Shown piece by piece: positions 35,301-43,211 of a stretch of DNA of 64,000 nucleotides; positions within the stretch are counted from its first letter, which is position 1; each line of letters opens with the position of its first letter. The notes below the pieces were generated by a model. That model did not search any database, had not been told where the DNA came from, and saw only the letters and a program-made list of their open reading frames with translations. This DNA is from Gimibacter soli (GTDB lineage: Bacteria; Pseudomonadota; Alphaproteobacteria; Sphingomonadales; Kordiimonadaceae), in NCBI RefSeq assembly GCF_028463845.1, contig NZ_CP116805.1, positions 3,344,001 through 3,408,000 of the forward strand. Reading direction: 5' to 3'. The translations under genes and the position numbers were made by a program.

Positions 35301-35490
35301 GGCCCGCTTCGAGAATGCCGAGGAAGCCTTCATCATCCAGTCCGACAAGCTTTATGACAATCTCAAGAGCTTCGGTGGTGGTGTTGCCCTCTTTGGGAAC
35401 GGCGCCACCGGCCGGATCGCCTATGACTACCGCGACTATGGCACCCTCACCGGCCATTCGGCGATGCTGACGGTATCGCTGTCCTTCTGA
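32389..35490 (+). CDS. Autotransporter (type Va) outer membrane protein
   Basis: 1033 residues. Signal peptide about 1-27 ending TAT, then a passenger of about 690 residues rich in short beta strands (repeats such as FNSGQIAAATT and IYNSGRISADA), typical of a beta-helix. No protease or lipase motif is seen. The last about 280 residues form an autotransporter beta-barrel: it starts near SIWGAQHFERL, has alternating strands, and ends in the aromatic signature LTVSLSF. GAAGGA lies before the ATG. It could be an adhesin or surface-exposed enzyme; the target is unknown. The gene stands alone between two terminator-like hairpins. Confidence 0.85.
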   Translation: MFEYRRMASRPSLIAILTALASVPATATDKEITDDRTSKITSTTEIGTAAGTLTLGTNGSVDVTSGTAIEVNGPHRLVVLGNITTDGKTDGRGIWFNSAAGRQNASLSLTGDLVIGDTSTDFDLDATTNVRGLELSGMGFTGDFSINSGSAMTVNGADGRGVLIDAPLTGNFVNNGSISMQGNRAIAIDVVGNVSGNVESWGAVAARYADTYGIRTLGEIGGAFTVGGSVQVGRASYTDEDDVVQPASAAKAGVYVGNNVDGGIVFQGIGANNDLDFNDDGTNDITGDSAVITTGGTAALIIENTRADKSDQIIGLINGEDNLSLVNRGNFSVTGGSAGISATGIILGSAASGAGKTVFEGEMAFDLGTLAVTSLNGNATGIHLKGGVDLPGFFNSGQIAAATTRSTTTATDGTVTYGAGGNATAIQIDAGNDVSRIYNSGRISADAAGEGKVATAILDKSGTITTFQNVGTITAIASNGTANAIDFRANTTGTWLRNAGTITGNVLLGSGNDSVIVDEGTIDGDLSFGLGRDKLQLLNGGEISGSINYEGSLAFIVDSGDLTIGATSVLNATTADFKGEGNITIAVDAANNTAGKIAVSDLISIGNKVTITPELDSFVREDRSFNLITAGRIDFADAGASLELAETPYLFDVELDATDTSVTLNLRPKTAEELGLTNQLAIIHSELLSDTEFDSSLESYVANLKTAGEVNNTFRALMPDVSNDSYNILLMSERRTSRMISERLESVGTTRNDDGSIWGAQHFERLTAGDDGAMLPGTVTSTGLTFGIDQSVSDSWLLGIAAGFVLDQTDRTEEIGSEISMFSPFLTGYALARYGNAHLALSSSLRYTDISRERDLILDIEERTIQGDTTGLGISGSAEIGYDLALGNFHFKPTGLVRALHYKESGYTEEGGFSAGYEVGKRSMNRVEGELGARLQYEIEWRRGNGAVKLVPELRATYAKAISGDEYTDISARFENAEEAFIIQSDKLYDNLKSFGGGVALFGNGATGRIAYDYRDYGTLTGHSAMLTVSLSF

Positions 35491-35502
35491 TCCCTGCACT
35501 TT

Positions 35503-35528
35503 GCGCGGGCGGCTACGGCCGCTCGCGC
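35503..35528 (+). terminator. Possible terminator after the autotransporter
   Basis: Long GC stem GCGCGGGCGGC / GCCGCTCGCGC (one wobble) with a 4-base loop, about 13 bases after the stop, but the following TTCTCGG is only weakly U-rich. Confidence 0.45.
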
Positions 35529-35611
35529 TTCTCGGACTCGTGATCATTCGGCCCGTGCATCGCGCATGATGGCACGGCATAGTGGCCTCCCATCCCTGAG
35601 GTATCTTCACA

Positions 35612-36541
35612 ATGTCCGCCCATCATCCTGTCATGTCCGCCCGTGAATGGGGCCTGCTTCTGGCCCTGTCCCTTGTCTGGGGCGGCTCTTTCTTCTTTGT
35701 CGAAATCGCCCTGCGTGACCTGCCGCCCTTCTCGATCGTCGCCGGGCGCGTCACCTGCGGCGCGCTGGCCATCCTTGTGATGCTGCGGATGATGGGCAAG
35801 CGCCTGCCGACCGGCCTTGGCGTCTGGCGCGATTTCCTCGCGATGGGCTTCATGAACAATTTCCTGCCCTTTTCGCTGCTTGTCTGGGGGCAAACGCAGA
35901 TCGGCAGCGGGCTTGCCTCGATCCTCAATGCCACCACGCCGATTTTCGCGGTGGTGGTTGCCCACCTTTTCACCGCAGACGAGAAGATGACCGGCAATCG
36001 CCTCATTGGCGTGGTCGTCGGTTTCGCTGGGGTTGTTCTGATGATCGGGCCCGATGCCCTCAATGGCATCGGCGGCAATGTATGGGGACAGCTCGCGTGT
36101 GTGGGCGCCGCCATTTCCTATTCGTTTGCCGGCATATATGGCCGGCGCTTCAAAAAGGCAGGGATCGACCCGATGGTTGCCGCCGCCGGGCAGATCATTG
36201 GCTCGGGCATGCTCATCATCCCGATGATGCTGATCGTTGACCAGCCCTGGACGCTGCCAATGCCACATATGGCAACCTTCGGCGCTATCCTCTTCATCGG
36301 CATCTTCTCCACGGCACTTGCCTACACCGTCTATTTCCGGCTTCTGGCAAGTGCAGGCGCCACCAATGTGATGCTCGTGACCTTCCTTGTACCGGTCAGC
36401 GCCATTCTCTTGGGCACGATCTTCCTTGGGGAAAAGCTGGCGGGTGACGCCTTCCTCGGCCTCGCCTGTCTGGGTGTCGGACTGGCCGCCATCGACGGAC
36501 GGGCCTTCTCATATTTCCGCCGCAAAGGCTGGTCAGGATAG
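35612..36541 (+). CDS. DMT family (EamA) exporter
   Basis: 309 residues with ten predicted membrane helices in two EamA halves (about residues 10-145 and 155-300). The first helix pair has LLLALSLVWGGSFFFVEIAL, a hallmark start, and the second half has SYSFAGIYGRRFKKAG. Such proteins are mostly amino-acid or metabolite exporters, energised by protons; the substrate here is unknown. Followed 51 bases later by murI on the same strand. Confidence 0.9.
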   Translation: MSAHHPVMSAREWGLLLALSLVWGGSFFFVEIALRDLPPFSIVAGRVTCGALAILVMLRMMGKRLPTGLGVWRDFLAMGFMNNFLPFSLLVWGQTQIGSGLASILNATTPIFAVVVAHLFTADEKMTGNRLIGVVVGFAGVVLMIGPDALNGIGGNVWGQLACVGAAISYSFAGIYGRRFKKAGIDPMVAAAGQIIGSGMLIIPMMLIVDQPWTLPMPHMATFGAILFIGIFSTALAYTVYFRLLASAGATNVMLVTFLVPVSAILLGTIFLGEKLAGDAFLGLACLGVGLAAIDGRAFSYFRRKGWSG

Positions 36542-36592
36542 GCCCCGGGCGCTAGAATGCCCGGCAATTAAAGATTTTGGGGAAATCCCGAC

Positions 36593-37465
36593 ATGATCGG
36601 CCTGTTCGATTCCGGTTCCGGTGGCGTAACGATCCTTGATACGCTTGTTAAACGCTTCCCGAAAGAGAAGTTCCTATACCTTGGCGATCACAAGAACGCC
36701 CCCTATGGCCACCGGTCCAACGCGCAGATTGTGGACCTGACCGAAGCCGCCGTGGCGCGGCTGATGGATGAAGGCTGCAGCCTTGTGATCCTCGCCTGCA
36801 ACACGGCGGCGGCGGTGGCGCTGCGCACCCTGCAGAAAAGCTGGCTGCCTCATCATTATCCCGACCGCCGCATCCTTGGCGTGCTGGTGCCGATGGTGGA
36901 GGCCGTGACCGGCGTGCCATGGTCCGTGGAGGAAGCACCGGCCCATCAGCATCCGGCCCGCAAGGTTGCCCTTTTCGCCACCAAGAAAACGGTGGAAAGC
37001 GGCGCCTATGCAGAAGAAATCCGCAAGCGCGCCCCCCATCTGGCGCTGACACAAAAGCCCTGCCCCGGTCTTGTGGACGCTATCGAAGGCGGCGCCGGCA
37101 AGCGCCCGCTTGAAGGCATGATTGCCGGCTATGTGGCCGAAACGCTGGAAGCCACCGGCGGCGCCCCCGATGCCGCCATCCTTGGCTGCACGCATTTCCC
37201 GCTCGTGAAAGCCGCGTTCGAGGCTGCCCTGCCACCCGAGACAGAGATTTTCTCGCAGCCCGATATCGTTGCCGCCGCGCTTGAAGCCTATCTCGCCAAC
37301 CATCCGGAGTTTCGCCTGAACGATGCCCCGATCCTTGGCGAGCGCGTCACGCTCTGGACCACCGGCGACGCGGAAACCGTCAACGGCCTTGCCGACTATC
37401 TGCCCGAAGGCCTGCGCCGGTTCGAACATATCCCGCCGCCGCCGCGATCCTTTGCAGTCGCCTGA
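36593..37465 (+). CDS. murI: Glutamate racemase
   Basis: 290 residues. Converts L- to D-glutamate for peptidoglycan. Two-cysteine mechanism: IGLFDSGSGGVTIL (1-15), YLGDHKNAPYG (substrate site), LACNTAAAVAL (first catalytic Cys about residue 69), and ILGCTHFPLV (second Cys about residue 200). GGGGAAA lies before the ATG. The family is normally about 260-280 residues; the extra length lies in the segment around residues 105-125. A strong terminator follows. Confidence 0.92.
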   Translation: MIGLFDSGSGGVTILDTLVKRFPKEKFLYLGDHKNAPYGHRSNAQIVDLTEAAVARLMDEGCSLVILACNTAAAVALRTLQKSWLPHHYPDRRILGVLVPMVEAVTGVPWSVEEAPAHQHPARKVALFATKKTVESGAYAEEIRKRAPHLALTQKPCPGLVDAIEGGAGKRPLEGMIAGYVAETLEATGGAPDAAILGCTHFPLVKAAFEAALPPETEIFSQPDIVAAALEAYLANHPEFRLNDAPILGERVTLWTTGDAETVNGLADYLPEGLRRFEHIPPPPRSFAVA

Positions 37466-37486
37466 CCGATACACACACTGACAACT

Positions 37487-37520
37487 CGAAGGGCGCGGCC
37501 ATTGGTCGCGCCCTTCGCAT
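37487..37520 (+). terminator. Terminator after murI
   Basis: CGAAGGGCGCGGCC pairs with GGTCGCGCCCTTCG (one wobble) around ATT, followed by CATTTGTG. It separates murI from the iron-uptake region. Confidence 0.75.
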
Positions 37521-37544
37521 TTGTGATCCGATTTATATTGTGTC

Positions 37545-37562
37545 TGATAATCATTCTTATTA
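37545..37562. promoter_or_regulatory. Fur-box-like site upstream of the first TonB receptor
   Basis: TGATAATCATTCTTATTA, close to the consensus GATAATGATAATCATTATC, lies about 76 bases before the receptor start. Fe-loaded Fur would repress the receptor here. Confidence 0.6.
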
Positions 37563-37637
37563 AAACGCCCTCAACCGATTCCCGAGACGGGCCCGCAAAA
37601 GAGGCACCGTGAATCATCGGCCCAGAGGAGTTTTCCA

Positions 37638-39761
37638 ATGCCATTCCGTTCCCCCCTTATCCTGTCCCTTCTGGCTTCCGCCTGCATTGCGCCGATGGCC
37701 GCTGCCGACACGGCCGACGTGGAAGAGCTTTATGTCTCCGCCACTCGCACGCCGAAACCGGTAAGCGCCATCCCGAACATGGTCAGCGTGATCAGCACCG
37801 AAGACATCCAGGAGCAGATGACGGTCGCCACCGATATCTCCAGCTTCCTTGGCCAGCTGGTGCCGGGCTTCAGCCCCAGCCGCCAGAAGATGAGCGGCGT
37901 GGGTGAAAGCTTCCGGGGCCGCAAGCCCCTTTATCTGATCGACGGCGTGCCGCAATCGACCCCGCTACGAGATTCCAGCCGCGAGGGTTACACGATTGAC
38001 CCGGCGGTGATCGAACGCATCGAAGTGATCCACGGCGCCAACGCCATCCAGGGCCTTGGCGCCACTGGCGGCATCATCAATTTCGTGACCAAGAAAGCCG
38101 ACACAAGCGGCGACCTGCAGATCGGCGGTCGTGCCTCGATCACCGCAGCCGACGGCTTCAAGGACAAGGGCTTCGAGGAACAGATCGCTGTTTACGCCGG
38201 CCAGAAGGTTGGCAAGTTCGATTATCTGGCATCGGTCAGCTTCGTCAGCCGTGGCCTTTTCTATGACGGCGAAGGCCGCAGCATCGGCGTGGACGCGACG
38301 CAAGGCGACCTTTCGGACAGCGACAGCCGCGACTTCTTCGTCAAACTCGGCTTCGAGCCCGACGAGAACCAGCGCCTGCAGCTGATGGTCAACGACTATG
38401 AACTGGCAGGCGACGGCGACTATAGCACGCTCGCAGGCACCCGTGCGGACGGCATCCCCGCCACCGCCGTGAAAGGCGCGCCAGAAGGCGAGCCTGCCAC
38501 CAACGATGTGACCACCGTTTCGCTCGACTACAGCAACAAGGCGGTTGCCGGCGGTACGCTGAGCCTGCAGCTTTACCTGCAGGATTTCCGCGCCAGCTTC
38601 GGCGGCGGCACGTTTGCCTCCTTCCAGGACCCGGCCATCGCCCCCGTCGGCACGCTTTTCGACCAGTCCGAAAACAATTCGGAAAAGAAAGGCGCGCGCC
38701 TGACCTGGGACCGCGTGGATGTGATCGTGCCCGGCCTGCACCTTTATGGCGGTGCCGACTATCTTGAAGACACCACCTACCAGCGCCTGCGCGAAACCGA
38801 CCGCAACTGGGTGCCGGAAACCAAGTTCGAAAACATCGCCCCCTTCGTGCAAGGCGAATATGAGCTTGTAGACGGCCTCACCCTTTCGGGCGGCCTGCGC
38901 TACGAGAATGCCAAGCTGAGGGTCGATGACTATCAGACCCTTGCCGCCAACACGGCGGACTTCACGATCCTAACCGTTGGCGGCGGCTCGCCGTCCTTCA
39001 GCGACCTGATCATCAACGCTGGCATCGTGAACAAGATCAATGACAACTGGACCGTCTATGCCTCCTATTCGGAAGGCTTCACGATGCCGGATGTTGGCCG
39101 TGTGCTGCGCGGGATCAATGTGGCGAACAGCTCGGTTGACGACCTCTTTGATCTGGAGCCCGTGAAGGCCGACAATATCGAGATCGGCACCACCTTCACC
39201 TACGGTGTCTTCCATGCACAGGCGAGCTATTACGAATCCCGTTCGGACGCTGGTGTGCGTTACGTGGCCGACAGCGACGGCTTCCTGCGTGTTACCCGTG
39301 AAAAGACCCGCATCCGCGGCCTTGAAGCCATCCTTGAGGCCTCCATCACCGATGAACTTCGCCTTGGCGGTAACCTTGCCGTCCAGCGCGGCCGGGTGGA
39401 TACGAACGGCGACGGTGATCTTGACGCCGATCTTGATGCCGCGAACATCGGTGCGGACCGCGCCAACCTGTTCGCAAGCTACCGGAGCGGCGACATTTCG
39501 GCCCGCGTGCAATGGTCGCATCTCTTCGACCGTGACTTCACGAATGCCGCCGATGCCATCGCCGCCGAGTTCAAGGGCTATGACACCGTCGACCTGTTCG
39601 CGAGCTACAAGCTTGAGGTTGGCACCATCAGCCTCGGCATCCAGAACCTGATGGACAAGACCTATATCACCTACTACGGGCAGGCCGGCTCCAACCGCGA
39701 CGACCGCTATTTCGCCGGTCGCGGGCGGACCTTCACCCTCGCCTTCCAGACCGCCTTCTGA
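37638..39761 (+). CDS. TonB-dependent siderophore receptor
   Basis: 707 residues. Signal peptide about 1-23 ending AAAD, a TonB-box-like VEELYVSATR directly after it, then a plug domain (about 38-160) with SFRGRKPLYLIDGVPQ and IERIEVIHGANAIQGLGATGGIINFVTKK. The rest is a 22-strand barrel ending TLAFQTAF with a terminal Phe. The plug motif around RGRKPLYLIDGVPQSTPL resembles receptors of hydroxamate siderophores such as aerobactin, which is inference. A Fur-box-like site is upstream and a PepSY membrane protein gene starts 23 bases after the stop. Confidence 0.92.
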   Translation: MPFRSPLILSLLASACIAPMAAADTADVEELYVSATRTPKPVSAIPNMVSVISTEDIQEQMTVATDISSFLGQLVPGFSPSRQKMSGVGESFRGRKPLYLIDGVPQSTPLRDSSREGYTIDPAVIERIEVIHGANAIQGLGATGGIINFVTKKADTSGDLQIGGRASITAADGFKDKGFEEQIAVYAGQKVGKFDYLASVSFVSRGLFYDGEGRSIGVDATQGDLSDSDSRDFFVKLGFEPDENQRLQLMVNDYELAGDGDYSTLAGTRADGIPATAVKGAPEGEPATNDVTTVSLDYSNKAVAGGTLSLQLYLQDFRASFGGGTFASFQDPAIAPVGTLFDQSENNSEKKGARLTWDRVDVIVPGLHLYGGADYLEDTTYQRLRETDRNWVPETKFENIAPFVQGEYELVDGLTLSGGLRYENAKLRVDDYQTLAANTADFTILTVGGGSPSFSDLIINAGIVNKINDNWTVYASYSEGFTMPDVGRVLRGINVANSSVDDLFDLEPVKADNIEIGTTFTYGVFHAQASYYESRSDAGVRYVADSDGFLRVTREKTRIRGLEAILEASITDELRLGGNLAVQRGRVDTNGDGDLDADLDAANIGADRANLFASYRSGDISARVQWSHLFDRDFTNAADAIAAEFKGYDTVDLFASYKLEVGTISLGIQNLMDKTYITYYGQAGSNRDDRYFAGRGRTFTLAFQTAF

Positions 39762-39784
39762 GGCGGCCTCGGGGATTGCCGACC

Positions 39785-40807
39785 ATGCGCCCCCTGATCA
39801 GACAGCTTCACGAGGTCATCGGCCTCGTGATTGCCGTTTATATGATCCTGATGGGCGTCACCGGCACCCTCCTCACCTTCCGCGAGGATATCCTCGCCGC
39901 CAGCCTGCCGGGGCTTGACACCCCGGCAGCGGCAACCGATCAGGCGATGATCGACCGTATCGTGGCGACCTATGCAGATGCCGGCTTGCGCACGATCAAG
40001 CTGCCGAAAGACGGCTTCAATGCCTACCGCGTCTATCTGCCTGATCACCGCGAGCTATTGCTGGATAGCAGCACGCTTGCGCCCGTGGCGGACCCGCTGC
40101 ATCTCGATGCTTTTTTCGTCACCCTCTTTGACCTCCATCACCGCCTGACCTTCGGCGAAGCGGGGGAAGAGGTGATCGGCATCCTTGGCCTCACCACGCT
40201 CTTCATCGCGGTCAGCGGCATCTATCTCTGGTGGTCGTGGCGGCGCGGTTTCAGCCTCGCCCGCATGCGCCCGAGCGGCGGTAATGCGGTGGCTTACCGG
40301 ACAGCGCACCTGACAAGCGGCATCGTGATTGCCCCGTTCCTGCTTATGACCGTGATAACGGGCAGTGCGATGATCTATTCGACCGCCGTGCGCGACGGCC
40401 TCACTGCCCTGTTCGGCGGCGAACGGCCTGTGGCCTCCCTGCCCGCAAGGACGACCGGCGACCTGATTGCAGACGCGCCTACCGCCCTGCCCGACGGTCG
40501 TCCTGTTTTCTATATCCTGCCGCGCGGCAGCGCGACCGAGCCTTCCCTGCGCGTGAAGATGCCCGCCGAATGGCACCCGAACGGCCGGTCAACGCTTTCC
40601 AGCAATGACGGTGGAACCCTCGTAGCCTATGACGCCACCAAGGCGGGAACGGGCCACAGGATTGCGGACGCCGTCTATCCCCTGCATTCGGGCAAGGTCG
40701 GCGGCCTTGGCTACCGGCTGCTAGTGGGGGCAATTGGCCTAGGTATTGTCTATCTGAGCTATCTGGGGCTCGTCGCCTATATCCGGCGCTTCCGGAAGCG
40801 CCGCTGA
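39785..40807 (+). CDS. PepSY-associated membrane protein
   Basis: 340 residues, PepSY_TM (PiuB-like) family. Four membrane helices: one at the N-terminus (IGLVIAVYMILMGVTGTLLTF), two in the middle (LGLTTLFIAVSGIYLWWSW and GIVIAPFLLMTVITGSAMIY) and a C-terminal one with a basic tail. Between them are periplasmic PepSY-type segments; conserved helix histidines (FDLHHRLTFG and YRTAHLTSG) could bind haem. Relatives reduce or release iron from siderophores at the inner membrane in iron uptake loci. Cotranscribed with the receptor. The ATG at 39785 is preferred over the TTG at 39776. Confidence 0.87.
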   Translation: MRPLIRQLHEVIGLVIAVYMILMGVTGTLLTFREDILAASLPGLDTPAAATDQAMIDRIVATYADAGLRTIKLPKDGFNAYRVYLPDHRELLLDSSTLAPVADPLHLDAFFVTLFDLHHRLTFGEAGEEVIGILGLTTLFIAVSGIYLWWSWRRGFSLARMRPSGGNAVAYRTAHLTSGIVIAPFLLMTVITGSAMIYSTAVRDGLTALFGGERPVASLPARTTGDLIADAPTALPDGRPVFYILPRGSATEPSLRVKMPAEWHPNGRSTLSSNDGGTLVAYDATKAGTGHRIADAVYPLHSGKVGGLGYRLLVGAIGLGIVYLSYLGLVAYIRRFRKRR

Positions 40808-40812
40808 TAGTC

Positions 40813-41547
40813 TCAGTCACACGCCAGCAGCGGCAGGTCTTCCTGCGACACCGCGAGAAGGCGGTCGACCATCACCTTGTCTGCCGTTTTGTCGGCAACC
40901 AGATAGATGGCGGAAGAATCCTTCAGCCAGATTTCCCGGAAGGCCTCGGGGCCGTATCCAAGCCGTTTCAGGTTGGTTTTCGCAAAGCCGGGCGACTGGG
41001 CGAGGTAGCGGACCCGACCGGAGAGCAGCAGGCGTTCAATCTGCCCCTGTGCCCCTTGCGGCACCGCCATCAATTGCGAGGCCGGCACCCCGAGCCCCAG
41101 CATGAACTCGCATTCATAGCTTCTGAGATAGCAAGCAATCATGCCCTTTTTCGGTATGCCTTCCTTGACGGCTTCGGGGTCCCCCGTACGCGCATAAAGC
41201 GCCAGTTTCAACGGCTTGGTCAGTTGCAGGATCCAGTGATATTGATCTTCCATCCGCGGGCGGCGGCGCACCCCGAATACGAGGCTTCGCGGATCAACCG
41301 CAGCACGTTGCAGCGTTCGCCCGAGCGGCGCGACGATCTTTTCAGGGACAAGGCCAGCCCTCGCCAGAAAGGCGTCGGTGCGCGCCATCATCGGGGTCAC
41401 GATCGGATCATTGGCATCCAGCATTTCGCGCGATTGCCCTGACATGTATAGGCGGATGTCTTCAGCGTGTGCAGTTGCCGGCCAAAGGGAGCCCAAAATC
41501 CCTATACACAATAAAAAGATTGGCGCACGCAACCGTTGCAAGACCAT
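40813..41547 (-). CDS. Periplasmic solute-binding-like protein
   Basis: 244 residues. Signal peptide about 1-29 ending AHAED, then a fold resembling family 3 extracytoplasmic solute-binding proteins: IRLYMSGQSREMLDANDP, a variable middle with YHWILQLTKPLKLALYA, and a VRYLAQSPGFAKTNLKRLG part. Two cysteines (CYLRSYEC) are close together. Unlike ABC-type binding proteins no permease or ATPase gene is near, so it may be a sensor or orphan binding protein. It ends five bases after the convergent PepSY gene. A TTG at 41562 with AGGAAGG upstream is an alternative start, since the ATG has its GGAG too close. Confidence 0.65.
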   Translation of the reverse strand: MVLQRLRAPIFLLCIGILGSLWPATAHAEDIRLYMSGQSREMLDANDPIVTPMMARTDAFLARAGLVPEKIVAPLGRTLQRAAVDPRSLVFGVRRRPRMEDQYHWILQLTKPLKLALYARTGDPEAVKEGIPKKGMIACYLRSYECEFMLGLGVPASQLMAVPQGAQGQIERLLLSGRVRYLAQSPGFAKTNLKRLGYGPEAFREIWLKDSSAIYLVADKTADKVMVDRLLAVSQEDLPLLACD

Positions 41548-41708
41548 CTCCTGACTACGCAAAACAAGATTCCTTCCTAGCAGCAAGTGAAACGCGCGTC
41601 ATCCCTCCTTTCGCGTATTTGGCGAAATCCAGAGACGCCAGCGGCGAGCACAGGGTGCCGTTACTGCATAGATTTTACTTGATTCTGACGTTGCGGGCGC
41701 GGCTGCAC

Positions 41709-42296
41709 TCAGGCTTCGTTCGCTGAAGGGGCAGCCTTGAAATCCCGGTCAAGCAGTGCACGGGCCGCCTCGCGCGCCGCGATGGCAACGGTCGGGTCAC
41801 GGCGGAAACGGCCATAGACAATGGCGCCTTCCAGAAGCACCACGATCTGACGGGCAAGGGCCGCGGGGTCCACGGCGCCGCCTTCGGTGCAAAGGCCGAT
41901 GATCACGGCTTCAAGCTCGGCGAAGAAACTGTCGCAGGCTGCCTCGATCCCCGGTTCCTTGCCGTCATATTCGAGCCGCGCGTTGATCGCGAAACAGCCG
42001 CTGAAGTCGCCGGCGGCAATCGCCTCGCTCTTGATATCGAACATCGCAAGGATGCGGCCCTTGGGGTCTGTGGCGCGCTTCTCGATTTCGGCACCGATGC
42101 CTTCAAGTGCCGCCCGGCTGTAATAGTCCACCGCCGCCTCCACCAAAGCTTCCTTGGTACGGAAATATTTATAAAGCGTGCGCTTTGAAATGCCCGTATC
42201 CGCCAGCACCGCATCCACGGGCGTGGCCAGAAAACCCCTCGTATAGAAGGCGTTGAAGGCGCTGCGGACGATCTCGTCCCGCTTGGTTTCCAGCAT
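41709..42296 (-). CDS. TetR family transcriptional repressor
   Basis: 195 residues. N-terminal helix-turn-helix: IVRSAFNAFYTRGFLATPVDAVLADTGISKRTLYKYFRTKEALV (as IVRSAFNAFYTRGF and ISKRTLYKYFRTKE), then a helical ligand domain with two cysteines (SGCFAIN and IIGLCTEGG). The divergent AhpD-like gene and two inverted repeats in the shared promoter indicate autoregulation and control of that gene. The inducer is unknown; a reactive electrophile or oxidant would fit the target. Confidence 0.9.
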   Translation of the reverse strand: MLETKRDEIVRSAFNAFYTRGFLATPVDAVLADTGISKRTLYKYFRTKEALVEAAVDYYSRAALEGIGAEIEKRATDPKGRILAMFDIKSEAIAAGDFSGCFAINARLEYDGKEPGIEAACDSFFAELEAVIIGLCTEGGAVDPAALARQIVVLLEGAIVYGRFRRDPTVAIAAREAARALLDRDFKAAPSANEA

Positions 42297-42335
42297 GACA
42301 AACTCCTTTACTGAAAATTTTTATAGCAAAGCCTG

Positions 42336-42389
42336 TTGACAATGTAAACTGACGAGTTTACCTATGGCGATGTAAACCGAACAGTTTAC
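42336..42389. promoter_or_regulatory. Promoter with two operator palindromes, tetR / AhpD-like
   Basis: TTGACA at 42336-42341 starts a plausible plus-strand promoter. Operator 1 is GTAAACT-GACG-AGTTTAC at 42344-42361, placed between the -35 and -10 positions. Operator 2, GTAAAC-CGAACA-GTTTAC at 42372-42389, shares the TGTAAAC(T/C)GA...AGTTTACCT pattern. They are almost certainly TetR-family sites. Confidence 0.75.
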
Positions 42390-42441
42390 CTGCAAACACA
42401 AACACTGACCCGATTCACAGACAGCTTGAAAGGAATTCAAA

Positions 42442-42990
42442 ATGGCCCGTATCACCCCCGCACAGAACCCGTCGGAAAAATCCCAGGCGCTTCTTGCTGA
42501 AGTTAAAAAGAAACTCGGCGGTACGCCGAACCTCTTCACCACCCTTGCCCATTCGCCCGCAGCCCTCGGCTTCTATCTGGCCGGCGGCGGCGCCATCGGT
42601 GAAGCCAAGCTTTCGGCTTCGCTGCGTGAACAGCTTGCCCTTGCCATTGCCGGCGCGAACGGCTGTGACTATTGCGCCTCGGCCCACACCACCATCGGCA
42701 AGATGTTCAAACTGGAAGAAGCTGAGCTTGCCCGCAACCTGAACGCCGCTTCGTCGGACGCCAAGGTGAATGCTGCCCTCGTCTTCGCCCGCAATGTCAC
42801 CCTCACCCGTGGCCGCGTGAGCGACGCCGAGCTTGCCGCTGTACGCAATGCCGGTTACAGCGATGGCGAAATCCTCGAGATCATCGCCGTTGTCGCGATC
42901 AACACCTTCACCAACTATGTGAACCATATCGCCGCGACCGAAGTGGACTTCCCGCTGGTGACGACCGAGGCCGCCAGCAAGGCTGCCTGA
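42442..42990 (+). CDS. AhpD-like / carboxymuconolactone decarboxylase family protein
   Basis: 182 residues. All-helical family of peroxidase-like and decarboxylase enzymes. The key site CDYCASAHTTIGKM (about residues 72-85) has the CxxC...H arrangement of the AhpD proton relay, indicating a thiol-based peroxidase or reductase. GGTPNLFTTLAHSPAALG near the N-terminus is a family pattern. Cytoplasmic. Expressed from the promoter with TetR operators; a good terminator follows. Confidence 0.87.
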   Translation: MARITPAQNPSEKSQALLAEVKKKLGGTPNLFTTLAHSPAALGFYLAGGGAIGEAKLSASLREQLALAIAGANGCDYCASAHTTIGKMFKLEEAELARNLNAASSDAKVNAALVFARNVTLTRGRVSDAELAAVRNAGYSDGEILEIIAVVAINTFTNYVNHIAATEVDFPLVTTEAASKAA

Positions 42991-43040
42991 TCGGCCTCCG
43001 CCCGATGCCCCGCCTTTGTGTCTCCTTCAAAGGCAAAAGC

Positions 43041-43082
43041 GCGCCCGACCCCTTCCCCCGGGGCCGGGCGCATCCTTTTTGG
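43041..43082 (+). terminator. Terminator after the AhpD-like gene
   Basis: Stem GCGCCCGACCCC / GGGGCCGGGCGC (43041-43071, one mismatch) followed by ATCCTTTTT. Confidence 0.8.
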
Positions 43083-43135
43083 GGCCTGCCGCAAAACTGT
43101 CATGAAAGGACTGGACGCCTCTGATCTTCCCCTAT

Positions 43136-43154
43136 AAGAATGCAAATCATTCTT
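43136..43154. promoter_or_regulatory. Fur-box-like palindrome upstream of the second TonB receptor
   Basis: Perfect inverted repeat AAGAATG-CAAAT-CATTCTT, about 57 bases before the receptor start, with the CAAATCATTCTTA core related to Fur sites and to the other two sites in this region. Confidence 0.55.
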
Positions 43155-43211
43155 AATATCTCATAAGGGCGCCCAATCCCCAAGGGTGCCACCCGGAGGA
43201 AAGGTCTGGTC

